Shown here: positions 1 through 6,051 of the stretch, one piece after another | How the letters are laid out: every line of letters begins with the position of its first letter | How positions within the stretch are numbered: position 1 is the first letter of the stretch | Source: Bacteroidota bacterium | GTDB lineage: Bacteria > Bacteroidota > Ignavibacteria > UBA10030 > UBA8401 | NCBI GenBank assembly: GCA_030824295.1 | Contig: JAVBYA010000307.1 | Span: 1-6,051 of the forward strand | Length of the DNA stretch: 6,051 bases | Direction: 5' to 3' | Notes under the pieces: model-generated | What the model saw: the letters and a program-made list of their open reading frames with translations, nothing else | The model's database searches: none | Told to the model about the DNA's origin: nothing | Translations under genes and position numbers: made by a program

Positions 1-278
1 GTCTCGCAATGGCTTCGGGTACGGATGTCGCAATGGAAACCGCGGATGTCATTTTGATGAAACACGATCTGACGGCGGTCGTCCGTGCCGTCCGTCTTTC
101 CCGGCAGACCATCCGGACGATCAAACAGAACCTCTTCTGGGCGTTCATCTATAACGTGATCGGCATACCGCTGGCAGCCTTCGGTCTGTTGAGCCCGACC
201 TTCGCTGCGGCCGCGATGGCGATCAGTTCCGTGAGCGTCATCAGCAATTCCCTCCGCTTGCGCTTGGCGAAACGATAA
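1..278 (+). CDS. copA: Cu(+)-type P1B heavy-metal ATPase, C-terminal fragment (5' end outside window)
   Basis: This is the 3' end of a P-type ATPase that pumps a soft metal, most likely Cu(+), across the inner membrane. The readable part begins with Leu-Ala before Met at base 9 and runs about 91 residues to a TAA stop at 276-278. It opens with the end of the ATP-binding hinge region (SGTDVAMETADVILM, the usual GTDVA-E-AD pattern). The last two membrane helices follow. The first contains the Tyr-Asn pair of FIYNVIGIPLAAFGLL and the second the Met-Ser-Ser type motif of MAISSVSVISNSLRL. Those YN and M..SS motifs are the known signature of Cu(+)-transporting P1B-1 ATPases. The short loop between the helices is a common family variant, not a deletion. 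The soluble domains and CPC helix lie outside the window, so metal specificity rests on these two helices. A hairpin follows 36 bases after the stop. There is no functional link to the downstream glycosidases that I can see. Confidence 0.92.
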   Translation, partial: LAMASGTDVAMETADVILMKHDLTAVVRAVRLSRQTIRTIKQNLFWAFIYNVIGIPLAAFGLLSPTFAAAAMAISSVSVISNSLRLRLAKR

Positions 279-314
279 TAGACCATTCCAGATACTTCAC
301 TCTGCGCTTCAATG

Positions 315-344
315 ACGCCTTCCGGTGCATATACCGGAAGGCGT
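315..344 (+). terminator. Perfect 12-bp hairpin, probable Rho-independent terminator of the ATPase gene
   Basis: Bases 315-326 (acgccttccggt) are exactly complementary to 333-344, leaving a six-base loop (gcatat). The stem is GC-rich and followed by ttgctgttt, a weak T-tract interrupted by G and C. It sits 36 bases past the ATPase stop and upstream of the GH31 start. An intrinsic terminator on the + strand is therefore the simplest reading. The imperfect T-tract leaves open partial read-through or a role as an mRNA-end stabiliser. Confidence 0.72.
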
Positions 345-360
345 TGCTGTTTCCGGACGG

Positions 361-389
361 TTGCTGGCGGTATTCAAATACGGTATATT
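361..389 (+). promoter_or_regulatory. Possible promoter for the GH31 pair
   Basis: A TATATT hexamer at 384-389 lies 17 bases after TTGCTG at 361-366. The spacing is good for a sigma-70-like promoter, but the -35 element matches only its TTG part. The hexamer also partly resembles the Bacteroidota -7 element TAnnTTTG (TATATTGG, one mismatch). Start of transcription would fall near 396, giving a very short leader before the ATG at 413. It is the only plausible promoter I see between the terminator and the gene. The support is pattern-only. Confidence 0.3.
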
Positions 390-403
390 GGTTCAATCAT
401 TAT

Positions 404-408
404 GAAGG
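404..408 (+). promoter_or_regulatory. Ribosome binding site that decides the GH31 start
   Basis: GAAGG lies four bases before the ATG at 413-415. The spacing is slightly short but usable. It supports that ATG over the in-frame TTG at 344, which sits inside the terminator hairpin and would put 23 non-signal residues ahead of the signal peptide. Confidence 0.6.
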
Positions 409-412
409 TATT

Positions 413-2887
413 ATGGACCGGTCAGCCCGCTTCCGATTTTTTTGCACACTATCACTATTTTGTTTCCTCGTTCCACTCCACGCAGCCGAGACCATTGGAC
501 GGTACGCATCCAGCAAATCGGATGGGCGCAGCGTCATTCTTACCACAGACCTCGGACAGCGTATCCGACTTACACCGTACGGCGATCACATCGTCCGCGT
601 GCAGTCCGTTCGGTCCGGAGAAGCGTTCTTCAGCGATGACAGGTATGAAATGGTCGAGTCGCATCGATGGACGGGCAGCATCAGTATCGCGGAGGATAGT
701 CTTTCTGTAAGTATCAGCGCCAACGCTTTGGACGGTTTCGCGCTCTACATCACCAAGGATCCGCTTCGAATTTCCTTTGGATCGAACGAGCATGGTTCGG
801 GGATTCTGAACCAGCACATGGGGATATCGTGGAACGGTGATACCATCAGCGAATCCTTTCACTATGATGACCAGGAGCATTTTACCGGACTGGGGCATGG
901 ATACTACGGCAGGGAATCCTCCATCGACCGGCGCGGAACGGTCGTAGAGCGGAATTATGGGACGCTTCACGGTCAACAGGCGCCGCTGCTTGTCCCTTTC
1001 TTTCTTTCGTCAAAAGGATACGGTCTCTTCCTGAACAGTACGTTCACCAACCGATTCTCTTTCGGTCACCAGGGTCGATATGAATTTTCCATTGCCGGAG
1101 AGGGGAGGATGGATTATTTCTTCATTCTTGGACCTGGTTTTCGTTCCATCCTGGACCGGTATACGCAGCTCACCGGCCGTCCGAGGATGTTCCCGAGGTC
1201 CGCGCTCGGTCTGGCTCTTTCCGACAAAGGGAACGACCATACGTCGGATGATCCTTCCGATGAGAAATGGTGGAAACGGAAGATCACGGAGCACCGAGCC
1301 GCCGGTTTTCCGCTGGACCATATTGTGAACGATAACCGGTGGCGTGCAGGAGGTGGGCAGCGATGTCTTTCGCGGTTCGATTGGGACCGTGAACGCTACC
1401 CCGATCCTGCAGAATATGCCGCTTGGGTGAAAAAGAATGGCCTCATCCTTACGCTCGATCTTAACCGGTGTATCTCTTCGCACAGTGACGGATGGGATTC
1501 TTCGTTCAATATTCCGCAGCCGGACAGTATCGATTTCCGCGACAGTGCTCCGGATCTGAGCTCACCGGCAGTCCGTGAATGGTTCTGGCAGCTCTTTTGG
1601 AGCAAAAGTCTCGACCCTGCATTACGGTTCCCCGGTGATGCACTCTGGATCGATGAATTCGATGAGATGGGGAAGGCGCCGCTCGACATGACGCTTTCCG
1701 ACGGCAGACGCTGGAGGGAATTGAGGAACTATTGGTTCTTTTTGATCGCAAAGGCACTCGTGCAGCAGGGATGGGATAAGAGTTTTGCCGGAACGAAACG
1801 TCCGTTCGTCTGGGTGCGCGGTATGACGGCCGGCGGTCAGCGGTACGCCACGTTGTGGAGCGGTGATATCAAACCGTCCTATGATGATATGCGTTCGCAG
1901 GTGCGCGGACTGCAGTTCGCCGGACTTTCCGGGTTCCCGTTTTGGGGACATGATGCCGGCGGGTTCAATAACTGGGAAGAGAATCACGGTCCCAACGATC
2001 TGATGTACCGCCAATGGTCCATGGCCTTTGGAAGCTTCACGCCGTTCTGGAAACCGCACGGCATCGGCGCGTCCCGCTGGCCGTTGGATCGTCCGGCAGA
2101 AGTACAGAACGATGCAAAGCGATATGCCGAACTGCGCTACCGTTCTATCCCGTACATCTATACTTATATGCATCGTGCTTTCCAGAACGGACTTCCGATC
2201 GCCCGTGCAATGGTGATCGATCATCAGAACGATCCTCGCGCATGGGAGCACGATCTGCAGTATATGTGGGGTGAAGAGCTGTTGGTCGCACCGAACTGTT
2301 CGGACAGCGGTTCGGTCCCGGTCTGGCTACCCAAAGGGAGGTGGTTCGATTTTTGGAGCGACAGTGTCCTGAGCGGAGACAGGGTGATAACCTATGATGC
2401 GCCGACAGGTAAACTTCCGCTATTCGTGAAAGCCGGTTCGATCATTCCCATGGGACCGTATGCGCTCAGTACTGCATTCCTCAGCAAGGACAGTCTCACT
2501 CTTCATGTGTATCCGGGTAAGGACGCCGGGTTCGAACTGTATGAGGATGATGGAGTCACGGAGCAATACAGAACTTCAAACGGAAAAAGAACAACAGCAT
2601 TACGATACGAGCATGACGCGTTCCGGTTCTCCATCGCTCCGGCGGTCGGGACATTCGAGAAAGCATCATTGCATCGGTCGTACCGTCTGGAAATTCACGG
2701 AATGGATCGGCCGCATGTTCTGGCTCTGAACGGAAAGAAACTCACCTCATTCAAGACTGAACGGGAAGCCCGTAAAGCGAAACAGGGTGTGGTCTGGAAC
2801 AAGCAGCAGCGCAAACTCATCGTTATTCTCAAAACTCTGCCGGTCAGCAGATCGGTCGTGATCACTTCATTGGATCGGAAAAAATAA
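413..2887 (+). CDS. Secreted glycoside hydrolase family 31 enzyme with divergent nucleophile motif
   Basis: Predicted retaining alpha-glycosidase or transglycosidase of family GH31, 824 residues, probably periplasmic. Residues 1-25 form a Sec signal peptide (basic MDRSARFR, hydrophobic core, cleavage near PLHAA/E); no lipobox is seen. An N-terminal mutarotase-like beta domain (about 26-255, including GLGHGYYGRE and HGQQAPLLVPF) is followed by the TIM barrel (about 256-595) and beta-rich C-terminal domains with LPLFVKAGSIIPMGP (668-682) and a DUF5110-like FELYEDDG (707-714). By alignment with GH31, the nucleophile is Asp414 in ALWIDEFDE and the acid/base is Asp485 in LWSGD. The usual W-x-D-M-N-E is altered after the Asp, and the usual substrate-binding Arg-x-His is Lys547-Pro-His549. 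The LDLNRCI strand (348-354) also departs from the usual EP-containing form. The gene is not visibly broken. Family membership is secure. The substrate (alpha-glucoside, xyloside or galactoside) is not determinable here. The next gene starts immediately after its stop, implying co-expression. Confidence 0.93.
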   Translation: MDRSARFRFFCTLSLFCFLVPLHAAETIGRYASSKSDGRSVILTTDLGQRIRLTPYGDHIVRVQSVRSGEAFFSDDRYEMVESHRWTGSISIAEDSLSVSISANALDGFALYITKDPLRISFGSNEHGSGILNQHMGISWNGDTISESFHYDDQEHFTGLGHGYYGRESSIDRRGTVVERNYGTLHGQQAPLLVPFFLSSKGYGLFLNSTFTNRFSFGHQGRYEFSIAGEGRMDYFFILGPGFRSILDRYTQLTGRPRMFPRSALGLALSDKGNDHTSDDPSDEKWWKRKITEHRAAGFPLDHIVNDNRWRAGGGQRCLSRFDWDRERYPDPAEYAAWVKKNGLILTLDLNRCISSHSDGWDSSFNIPQPDSIDFRDSAPDLSSPAVREWFWQLFWSKSLDPALRFPGDALWIDEFDEMGKAPLDMTLSDGRRWRELRNYWFFLIAKALVQQGWDKSFAGTKRPFVWVRGMTAGGQRYATLWSGDIKPSYDDMRSQVRGLQFAGLSGFPFWGHDAGGFNNWEENHGPNDLMYRQWSMAFGSFTPFWKPHGIGASRWPLDRPAEVQNDAKRYAELRYRSIPYIYTYMHRAFQNGLPIARAMVIDHQNDPRAWEHDLQYMWGEELLVAPNCSDSGSVPVWLPKGRWFDFWSDSVLSGDRVITYDAPTGKLPLFVKAGSIIPMGPYALSTAFLSKDSLTLHVYPGKDAGFELYEDDGVTEQYRTSNGKRTTALRYEHDAFRFSIAPAVGTFEKASLHRSYRLEIHGMDRPHVLALNGKKLTSFKTEREARKAKQGVVWNKQQRKLIVILKTLPVSRSVVITSLDRKK

Positions 2888-5377
2888 ATGGACATTCAGA
2901 GATTTCCGGCGATGCTCGGCCGTGTAGGCATCATCCTGTCCGTTACAACGATGGTGCTGATCGCCCAAACACCCCTGGGCAACGTCTCCCAGGTAACGAA
3001 TAACGGCCGTACGATCGTTCTGAAAGCCGATTCCGCACGAGTTCAGATCCAATTCTACTCGCACGATATCGTCCGCTGTGATATCCTCCCGAATGCTGAG
3101 TCGGTTCCCGACCCAACGTTTGTGGTCATCCGGCAGCCGGAACCTGTACAGTATTCTTTCCAGGAGAGTGATTCAGCCATTTCCGCCGTCACAGCATCAA
3201 TGGAAGTGCGCATCCGGAAATACCCGCTGCGGATCTCGATCGTTCGCCCGGATGGCAGCACGCTTCTTTCAGAACCCGGGGCCGGAGGATTCCTGATGAA
3301 CGGTGCATCACGGATGCTCAGTTTTGTGATGGATGCAGATGCACATTTTTACGGAACAGGAGAGCGGGGGACGGCGCTGGATAAGCGGGGCCAGCGGTTC
3401 GTTTCGTACAATACGCAGATCGGCTCCTATTCCGATTCTCTGCCCACTATGAATCTGAACGTTCCGCTGGTGACGACACCCAACGGATACGCGGTCTATG
3501 TGGACAATACATACCGCGGGACCTTCGATTTCGGCGTCTCAGATCCTGATGTCTTCTCGTATTCAGCCGAGGGTGGCGAAATATCCTTTTATGTCATCGC
3601 AGCGCCGGACATTCCGGCACAACTTGAACGCTATACGTGGCTCACGGGCCGTCAGCCCCTTCCGCCGCGCTGGATGTTCGGGTATACCCAATCCAAGAAC
3701 CGGTACAGGAACGAAGAGGAGACGCGCGGTATCGTCCGCACGATGAGAGAGAAAGGATTTCCCTGCGACGCCATTGTGCTCGACCTTGCGTGGTTCAGGA
3801 ACATGGGGGACATCTCGTGGGATACTGCCGCTTGGCCGGATCATCGGGGAATGATCACCGCTTTCCTGGCACAGGGAGTGAAGACGCTGATGATCACTGA
3901 ACCGTACATCATTCAGCCGTCGAACAATTTTGCTGAGGCGGATAGAAAAGGATATCTGGCGAAGGACAGCACCGGAAAGAGTCAACTGATCCCGGGTTGG
4001 TGGTCATGCGGCGGCTGCAATTCATCCCTTCTGGATCTTTCCAATCCGGACGCTGCAGCGTGGTGGTGGAGCAAGCATCCTGAAGCGTTCGGGCAGGATG
4101 TTGCCGGTATCTGGACCGACCTCGGAGAACCGGAGAATCATCCTGAATCGATGCGGCATCATTTGGGGAGTGCGGTGAAGGTCCATAATATCTTCAATCT
4201 GCTCTGGGCAAAGATGGTCTTTGATGGTTTCACCGTCTTGCAGCCGGACCGCCGCGTGGTGAATCTGACCCGGTCGGGATTCGCCGGCATCCAGCGGTAC
4301 GGAGTGCTTCCGTGGTCCGGCGATGTTGCTCGGACGTTTGGAGGGCTTGCGGTGCAGCTGCCGATGCTGCTGAATATGGGAATGTCCGGGATCGCGTACC
4401 ACAACTCCGATATCGGCGGCTATGCACGGAATTCCACTTCACCGGAGCTCTATATCCGGTGGATGCAGTATGGGGTGTTCAGTCCCATCACCAGAACACA
4501 CGGCGCAGGGGAGAGTGTCCGGGGTCATCCGACCGAACCGTGGATGTTCGGTCCTGAAGCAGAGTCGATTACCCGTGCATTCATCCGGCTGCGCTATGCC
4601 TTGCTTCCGTACAACTATTCGTTGGCGCACAGGAACTATGAGAGTGGTATGCCGCTCGCCCGTCCGTTGTTCTGGTCCGACCCCGCATTGACGAATGAAA
4701 GTTCCAGTTATCTTTGGGGCGATGCATTTCTGGTCTCGCCCGTCGTCACGGCTGGGAAACGGGAACAGGAAGTGACGCTGCCGGCCGGGAGGTGGTACAA
4801 TTATTGGACCGATGAACAAGTGCAGGGGGGAAGGAAGATCAACGTCCCTGCTCCGTTGGAACAACTCCCGCTCTTCGTGAAAGGAGGCAGCATCATACCC
4901 ATGGCACCGGTCATGGACTATTCCGATCAGCGGCCGCTCGATACGCTGTTCGTACATCTCTATCCGCCCGTGAAGGATACCGTACCGGAACCGTTCGAAC
5001 TGTACGAAGATGACGGCACAACACTGGAGTATCAGAACGGACGATTCTCGCGGACAACGTTGTCACAGTCACTGCGCCGTGGGAAGAAAAGTTCAGAATT
5101 GACATTCACCGTATCTCCGTCAACGGGGGAGTTCAACGGTAAATTACAGCAGAGGAATTATGTTGTGATCATCCACAATGTGGTGCGTATGCCGGGGACG
5201 ATCACCGTCAACGGTCTCCGATGCAGCAGGAAGGGATCAACAGCAGAGCTTCGAAGGAGTGTGAATACGTACAGGTATGATGGTGGTTCGCAGACACTCA
5301 CCATCCATGCAGGCCACCGCACAGATAGCGGTACATCTTTTGTCATATCGGATATTTCACTGGGAAGATCCAAATAG
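2888..5377 (+). CDS. Secreted GH31 enzyme, likely oligosaccharide 4-alpha-D-glucosyltransferase (Agd31B-like)
   Basis: An 829-residue GH31 protein, probably a periplasmic alpha-transglucosylase that moves glucosyl units between alpha-1,4-gluco-oligosaccharides. A signal peptide is visible (hydrophobic VGIILSVTTMVLIA, cleavage near Ala26/Gln27). Met9 (base 2912) is an alternative start that would give a shorter n-region. The N-terminal beta domain (about 27-255) contains HFYGTGERG. The barrel (about 256-590) contains IVLDLAW, ITEPYII, the nucleophile Asp411 in GIWTDLGEPENHPE, SGFAGIQRYG, the acid/base Asp479 in WSGDVARTFGG, SDIGGY, and the substrate-binding Arg536-Thr-His538. C-terminal beta domains carry LPLFVKGGSIIPMAP (660-674) and FELYEDDG (703-710). 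The DLGEPE-HPE, VHN and WSGD-R-GG pattern is, from memory, that of Cellvibrio japonicus Agd31B, including the 68-residue gap between catalytic Asps. Plain alpha-glucosidase activity remains possible. No type IX sorting tail is seen. It is a paralogue of the preceding gene. Confidence 0.93.
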   Translation: MDIQRFPAMLGRVGIILSVTTMVLIAQTPLGNVSQVTNNGRTIVLKADSARVQIQFYSHDIVRCDILPNAESVPDPTFVVIRQPEPVQYSFQESDSAISAVTASMEVRIRKYPLRISIVRPDGSTLLSEPGAGGFLMNGASRMLSFVMDADAHFYGTGERGTALDKRGQRFVSYNTQIGSYSDSLPTMNLNVPLVTTPNGYAVYVDNTYRGTFDFGVSDPDVFSYSAEGGEISFYVIAAPDIPAQLERYTWLTGRQPLPPRWMFGYTQSKNRYRNEEETRGIVRTMREKGFPCDAIVLDLAWFRNMGDISWDTAAWPDHRGMITAFLAQGVKTLMITEPYIIQPSNNFAEADRKGYLAKDSTGKSQLIPGWWSCGGCNSSLLDLSNPDAAAWWWSKHPEAFGQDVAGIWTDLGEPENHPESMRHHLGSAVKVHNIFNLLWAKMVFDGFTVLQPDRRVVNLTRSGFAGIQRYGVLPWSGDVARTFGGLAVQLPMLLNMGMSGIAYHNSDIGGYARNSTSPELYIRWMQYGVFSPITRTHGAGESVRGHPTEPWMFGPEAESITRAFIRLRYALLPYNYSLAHRNYESGMPLARPLFWSDPALTNESSSYLWGDAFLVSPVVTAGKREQEVTLPAGRWYNYWTDEQVQGGRKINVPAPLEQLPLFVKGGSIIPMAPVMDYSDQRPLDTLFVHLYPPVKDTVPEPFELYEDDGTTLEYQNGRFSRTTLSQSLRRGKKSSELTFTVSPSTGEFNGKLQQRNYVVIIHNVVRMPGTITVNGLRCSRKGSTAELRRSVNTYRYDGGSQTLTIHAGHRTDSGTSFVISDISLGRSK

Positions 5378-5403
5378 TCCGATGCCGTTGCCGGACGCAC
5401 CGT

Positions 5404-5805
5404 TCAGCGGATCAGTTCGAATCGTCCGGCTTTCATCATATTCAGGATGAGTGCCTCCTGGAGATATGCTTTGAGCAGGCGGCGCTTGATGTCGGACGGT
5501 TTACGATACACGATGTGCCGGATCTGTTTCAATTCCTGTCCGGCGAATACTCCGGCTTCATCGGACATCCGGTAGCCTTTAACGAAGCCGATATAGATTC
5601 CGTCCTTCGTCTTGAGTGGATTGAGATAGCAGAGAAGTCCATTCATAGAATAGAACGGAACGCCGAATTTCATCGATTCCGTCACATCGGGTATGGATGA
5701 GTGGATCACTTCCCGGAGGATCACCATCAGTTCGCGCATCTGTTTGGGAGTACGGCGGAGGTAGTCGCTCACATCCCGGGAGCGGCGGTTCGGTGTGCGG
5801 GGCAT
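5404..5805 (-). CDS. DUF1801 (YdhG-like) domain protein
   Basis: A 133-residue soluble protein of the DUF1801/YdhG-like family. Supporting features are the N-terminal helix with YLRRTPKQMRELMVILREVI, the pattern P-D-V-TESMKFGVPFYSMNGLLCYL (the usual E-x-x-x-G-x-P-x-F/Y core), a following strand GIYIGFVKGY, and a C-terminal helical part. Members are small cytoplasmic proteins; some have been called iron chaperones by frataxin-like fold, but no function is established for this one. No signal peptide or membrane segment is present. Its ATG lies one base after the ruvA stop, and the preceding minus-strand sequence (caatcctccaaataac) has no Shine-Dalgarno. Translation is thus probably coupled to ruvA. 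It converges on the GH31 pair, with 26 bases between stops. Confidence 0.85.
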   Translation of the reverse strand: MPRTPNRRSRDVSDYLRRTPKQMRELMVILREVIHSSIPDVTESMKFGVPFYSMNGLLCYLNPLKTKDGIYIGFVKGYRMSDEAGVFAGQELKQIRHIVYRKPSDIKRRLLKAYLQEALILNMMKAGRFELIR

Positions 5806-5806
5806 G

Positions 5807-6051
5807 TTATTTGGAGGATTGCTGCAGGGAGCGTTTGATGAGCTCTTCCACTGTCACGGTCGTCCCGTTCACTTCGTTCAGCACGCTGCGGAGCGAATGT
5901 TCCGCCTTCTCGCGGCTGAATCCGAGCGACACGAGCGCCGTCAGCGCTTCAGAACGGACCGATGCTCCAGTGTTCGGCATATCGATGATCTTCTCGGACC
6001 CTTCCATCTTTGCCACTTTGTCCTTCAGTTCCAGCACCATCCGTTCTGCGG
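5807..6051 (-). CDS. ruvA: Holliday junction helicase subunit RuvA, C-terminal fragment (5' end outside window)
   Basis: This is the 3' part of ruvA, the subunit that binds the four-way junction and loads the RuvB motor during branch migration. The visible frame reads (T)AERMVLELKDKVAK at the window edge, the end of the helix-hairpin-helix domain (family consensus GKKTAERLVLELKDK). A polar linker (EGSEKIIDMPNTGASV) follows, then the C-terminal UBA-like domain III (SEALTALVSLGFSREKAEHSLRSVL through TVEELIKRSL) that contacts RuvB. The ATG at 6040 is an internal Met, because the frame stays open through conserved residues to the edge. The stop is at 5807-5809. The downstream partner is the DUF1801 gene one base away, so ruvB does not directly follow. 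Confidence 0.93.
   Translation of the reverse strand, partial: AERMVLELKDKVAKMEGSEKIIDMPNTGASVRSEALTALVSLGFSREKAEHSLRSVLNEVNGTTVTVEELIKRSLQQSSK

Noticed and set aside
344..412. N-terminal extension of the first GH31 protein from TTG at 344
   Set aside because: The TTG lies inside the terminator hairpin, has no ribosome site, and would place 23 residues before an otherwise standard signal peptide. The ATG at 413 with GAAGG is better.
455..976. 173-residue open frame on the minus strand
   Set aside because: Antisense to the GH31 N-terminal domain, with no family resemblance and no ribosome site support.
1622..2251. 209-residue open frame on the minus strand
   Set aside because: It lies fully inside the GH31 gene, has no recognisable domain, and the forward frame carries clear catalytic motifs. 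It is a codon-bias shadow.
4439..4957. 172-residue open frame on the minus strand
   Set aside because: Antisense to the second GH31 gene, over conserved barrel and C-terminal motifs. His/Arg/Pro-rich composition is typical of a shadow frame.
1..5377. Functional metal-linked saccharide system joining the ATPase and the GH31 genes
   Set aside because: A terminator and a possible promoter separate them, and no sequence feature ties metal transport to the glycosidases. Adjacency alone is not evidence.
5377..5396. Inverted repeat GTCCG/CGGAC between the convergent genes as a bidirectional terminator
   Set aside because: Only five base pairs with a ten-base loop and no T-tract on either strand; too weak to call.

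Overview
The window has mid-range GC (roughly the low to mid 50s percent by eye) and is gene-dense. It holds four complete or near-complete genes plus two truncated edge genes' worth of sequence: the 3' end of a P-type metal ATPase, two back-to-back secreted family 31 glycoside hydrolases, a small DUF1801-type protein and the 3' end of ruvA. The two glycosidases carry Sec signal peptides and look periplasmic. One start codon lacks a clear Shine-Dalgarno and has an A-rich stretch in front of it. Together these suggest a Gram-negative bacterium, possibly of the Bacteroidota/Chlorobi (FCB) side. That assignment is an inference with low confidence, because the window contains no phylogenetic marker other than a short RuvA tail.

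Layout. Bases 1-278 (+) are the last transmembrane region of a Cu(+)-type P1B ATPase. Bases 279-412 hold a strong hairpin (315-344), interpreted as that gene's terminator, then a possible promoter and a ribosome binding site. Bases 413-2887 (+) encode an 824-residue GH31 enzyme with a divergent nucleophile motif. Bases 2888-5377 (+) encode an 829-residue GH31 enzyme resembling the oligosaccharide 4-alpha-D-glucosyltransferase (Agd31B) type, starting on the base after the first gene's stop. After a 26-base convergent gap, bases 5404-5805 (-) encode a DUF1801 protein and 5807-6051 (-) the C-terminal part of RuvA, one base apart.

How they may work together. The two GH31 genes almost certainly form one transcription unit and probably act in the periplasm on alpha-linked gluco-oligosaccharides. 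The second would rearrange alpha-1,4-glucans by glucosyl transfer, and the first would act on an unidentified alpha-glycoside. No transporter, SusC/D pair or regulator of a saccharide-utilisation locus lies inside the window. The flanking ATPase and the ruvA/DUF1801 pair look functionally unrelated. I see no mobile element, CRISPR array, RNA gene or evident new multi-gene system. The most notable point is the unusual active-site signature of the first GH31 enzyme beside a canonical paralogue.
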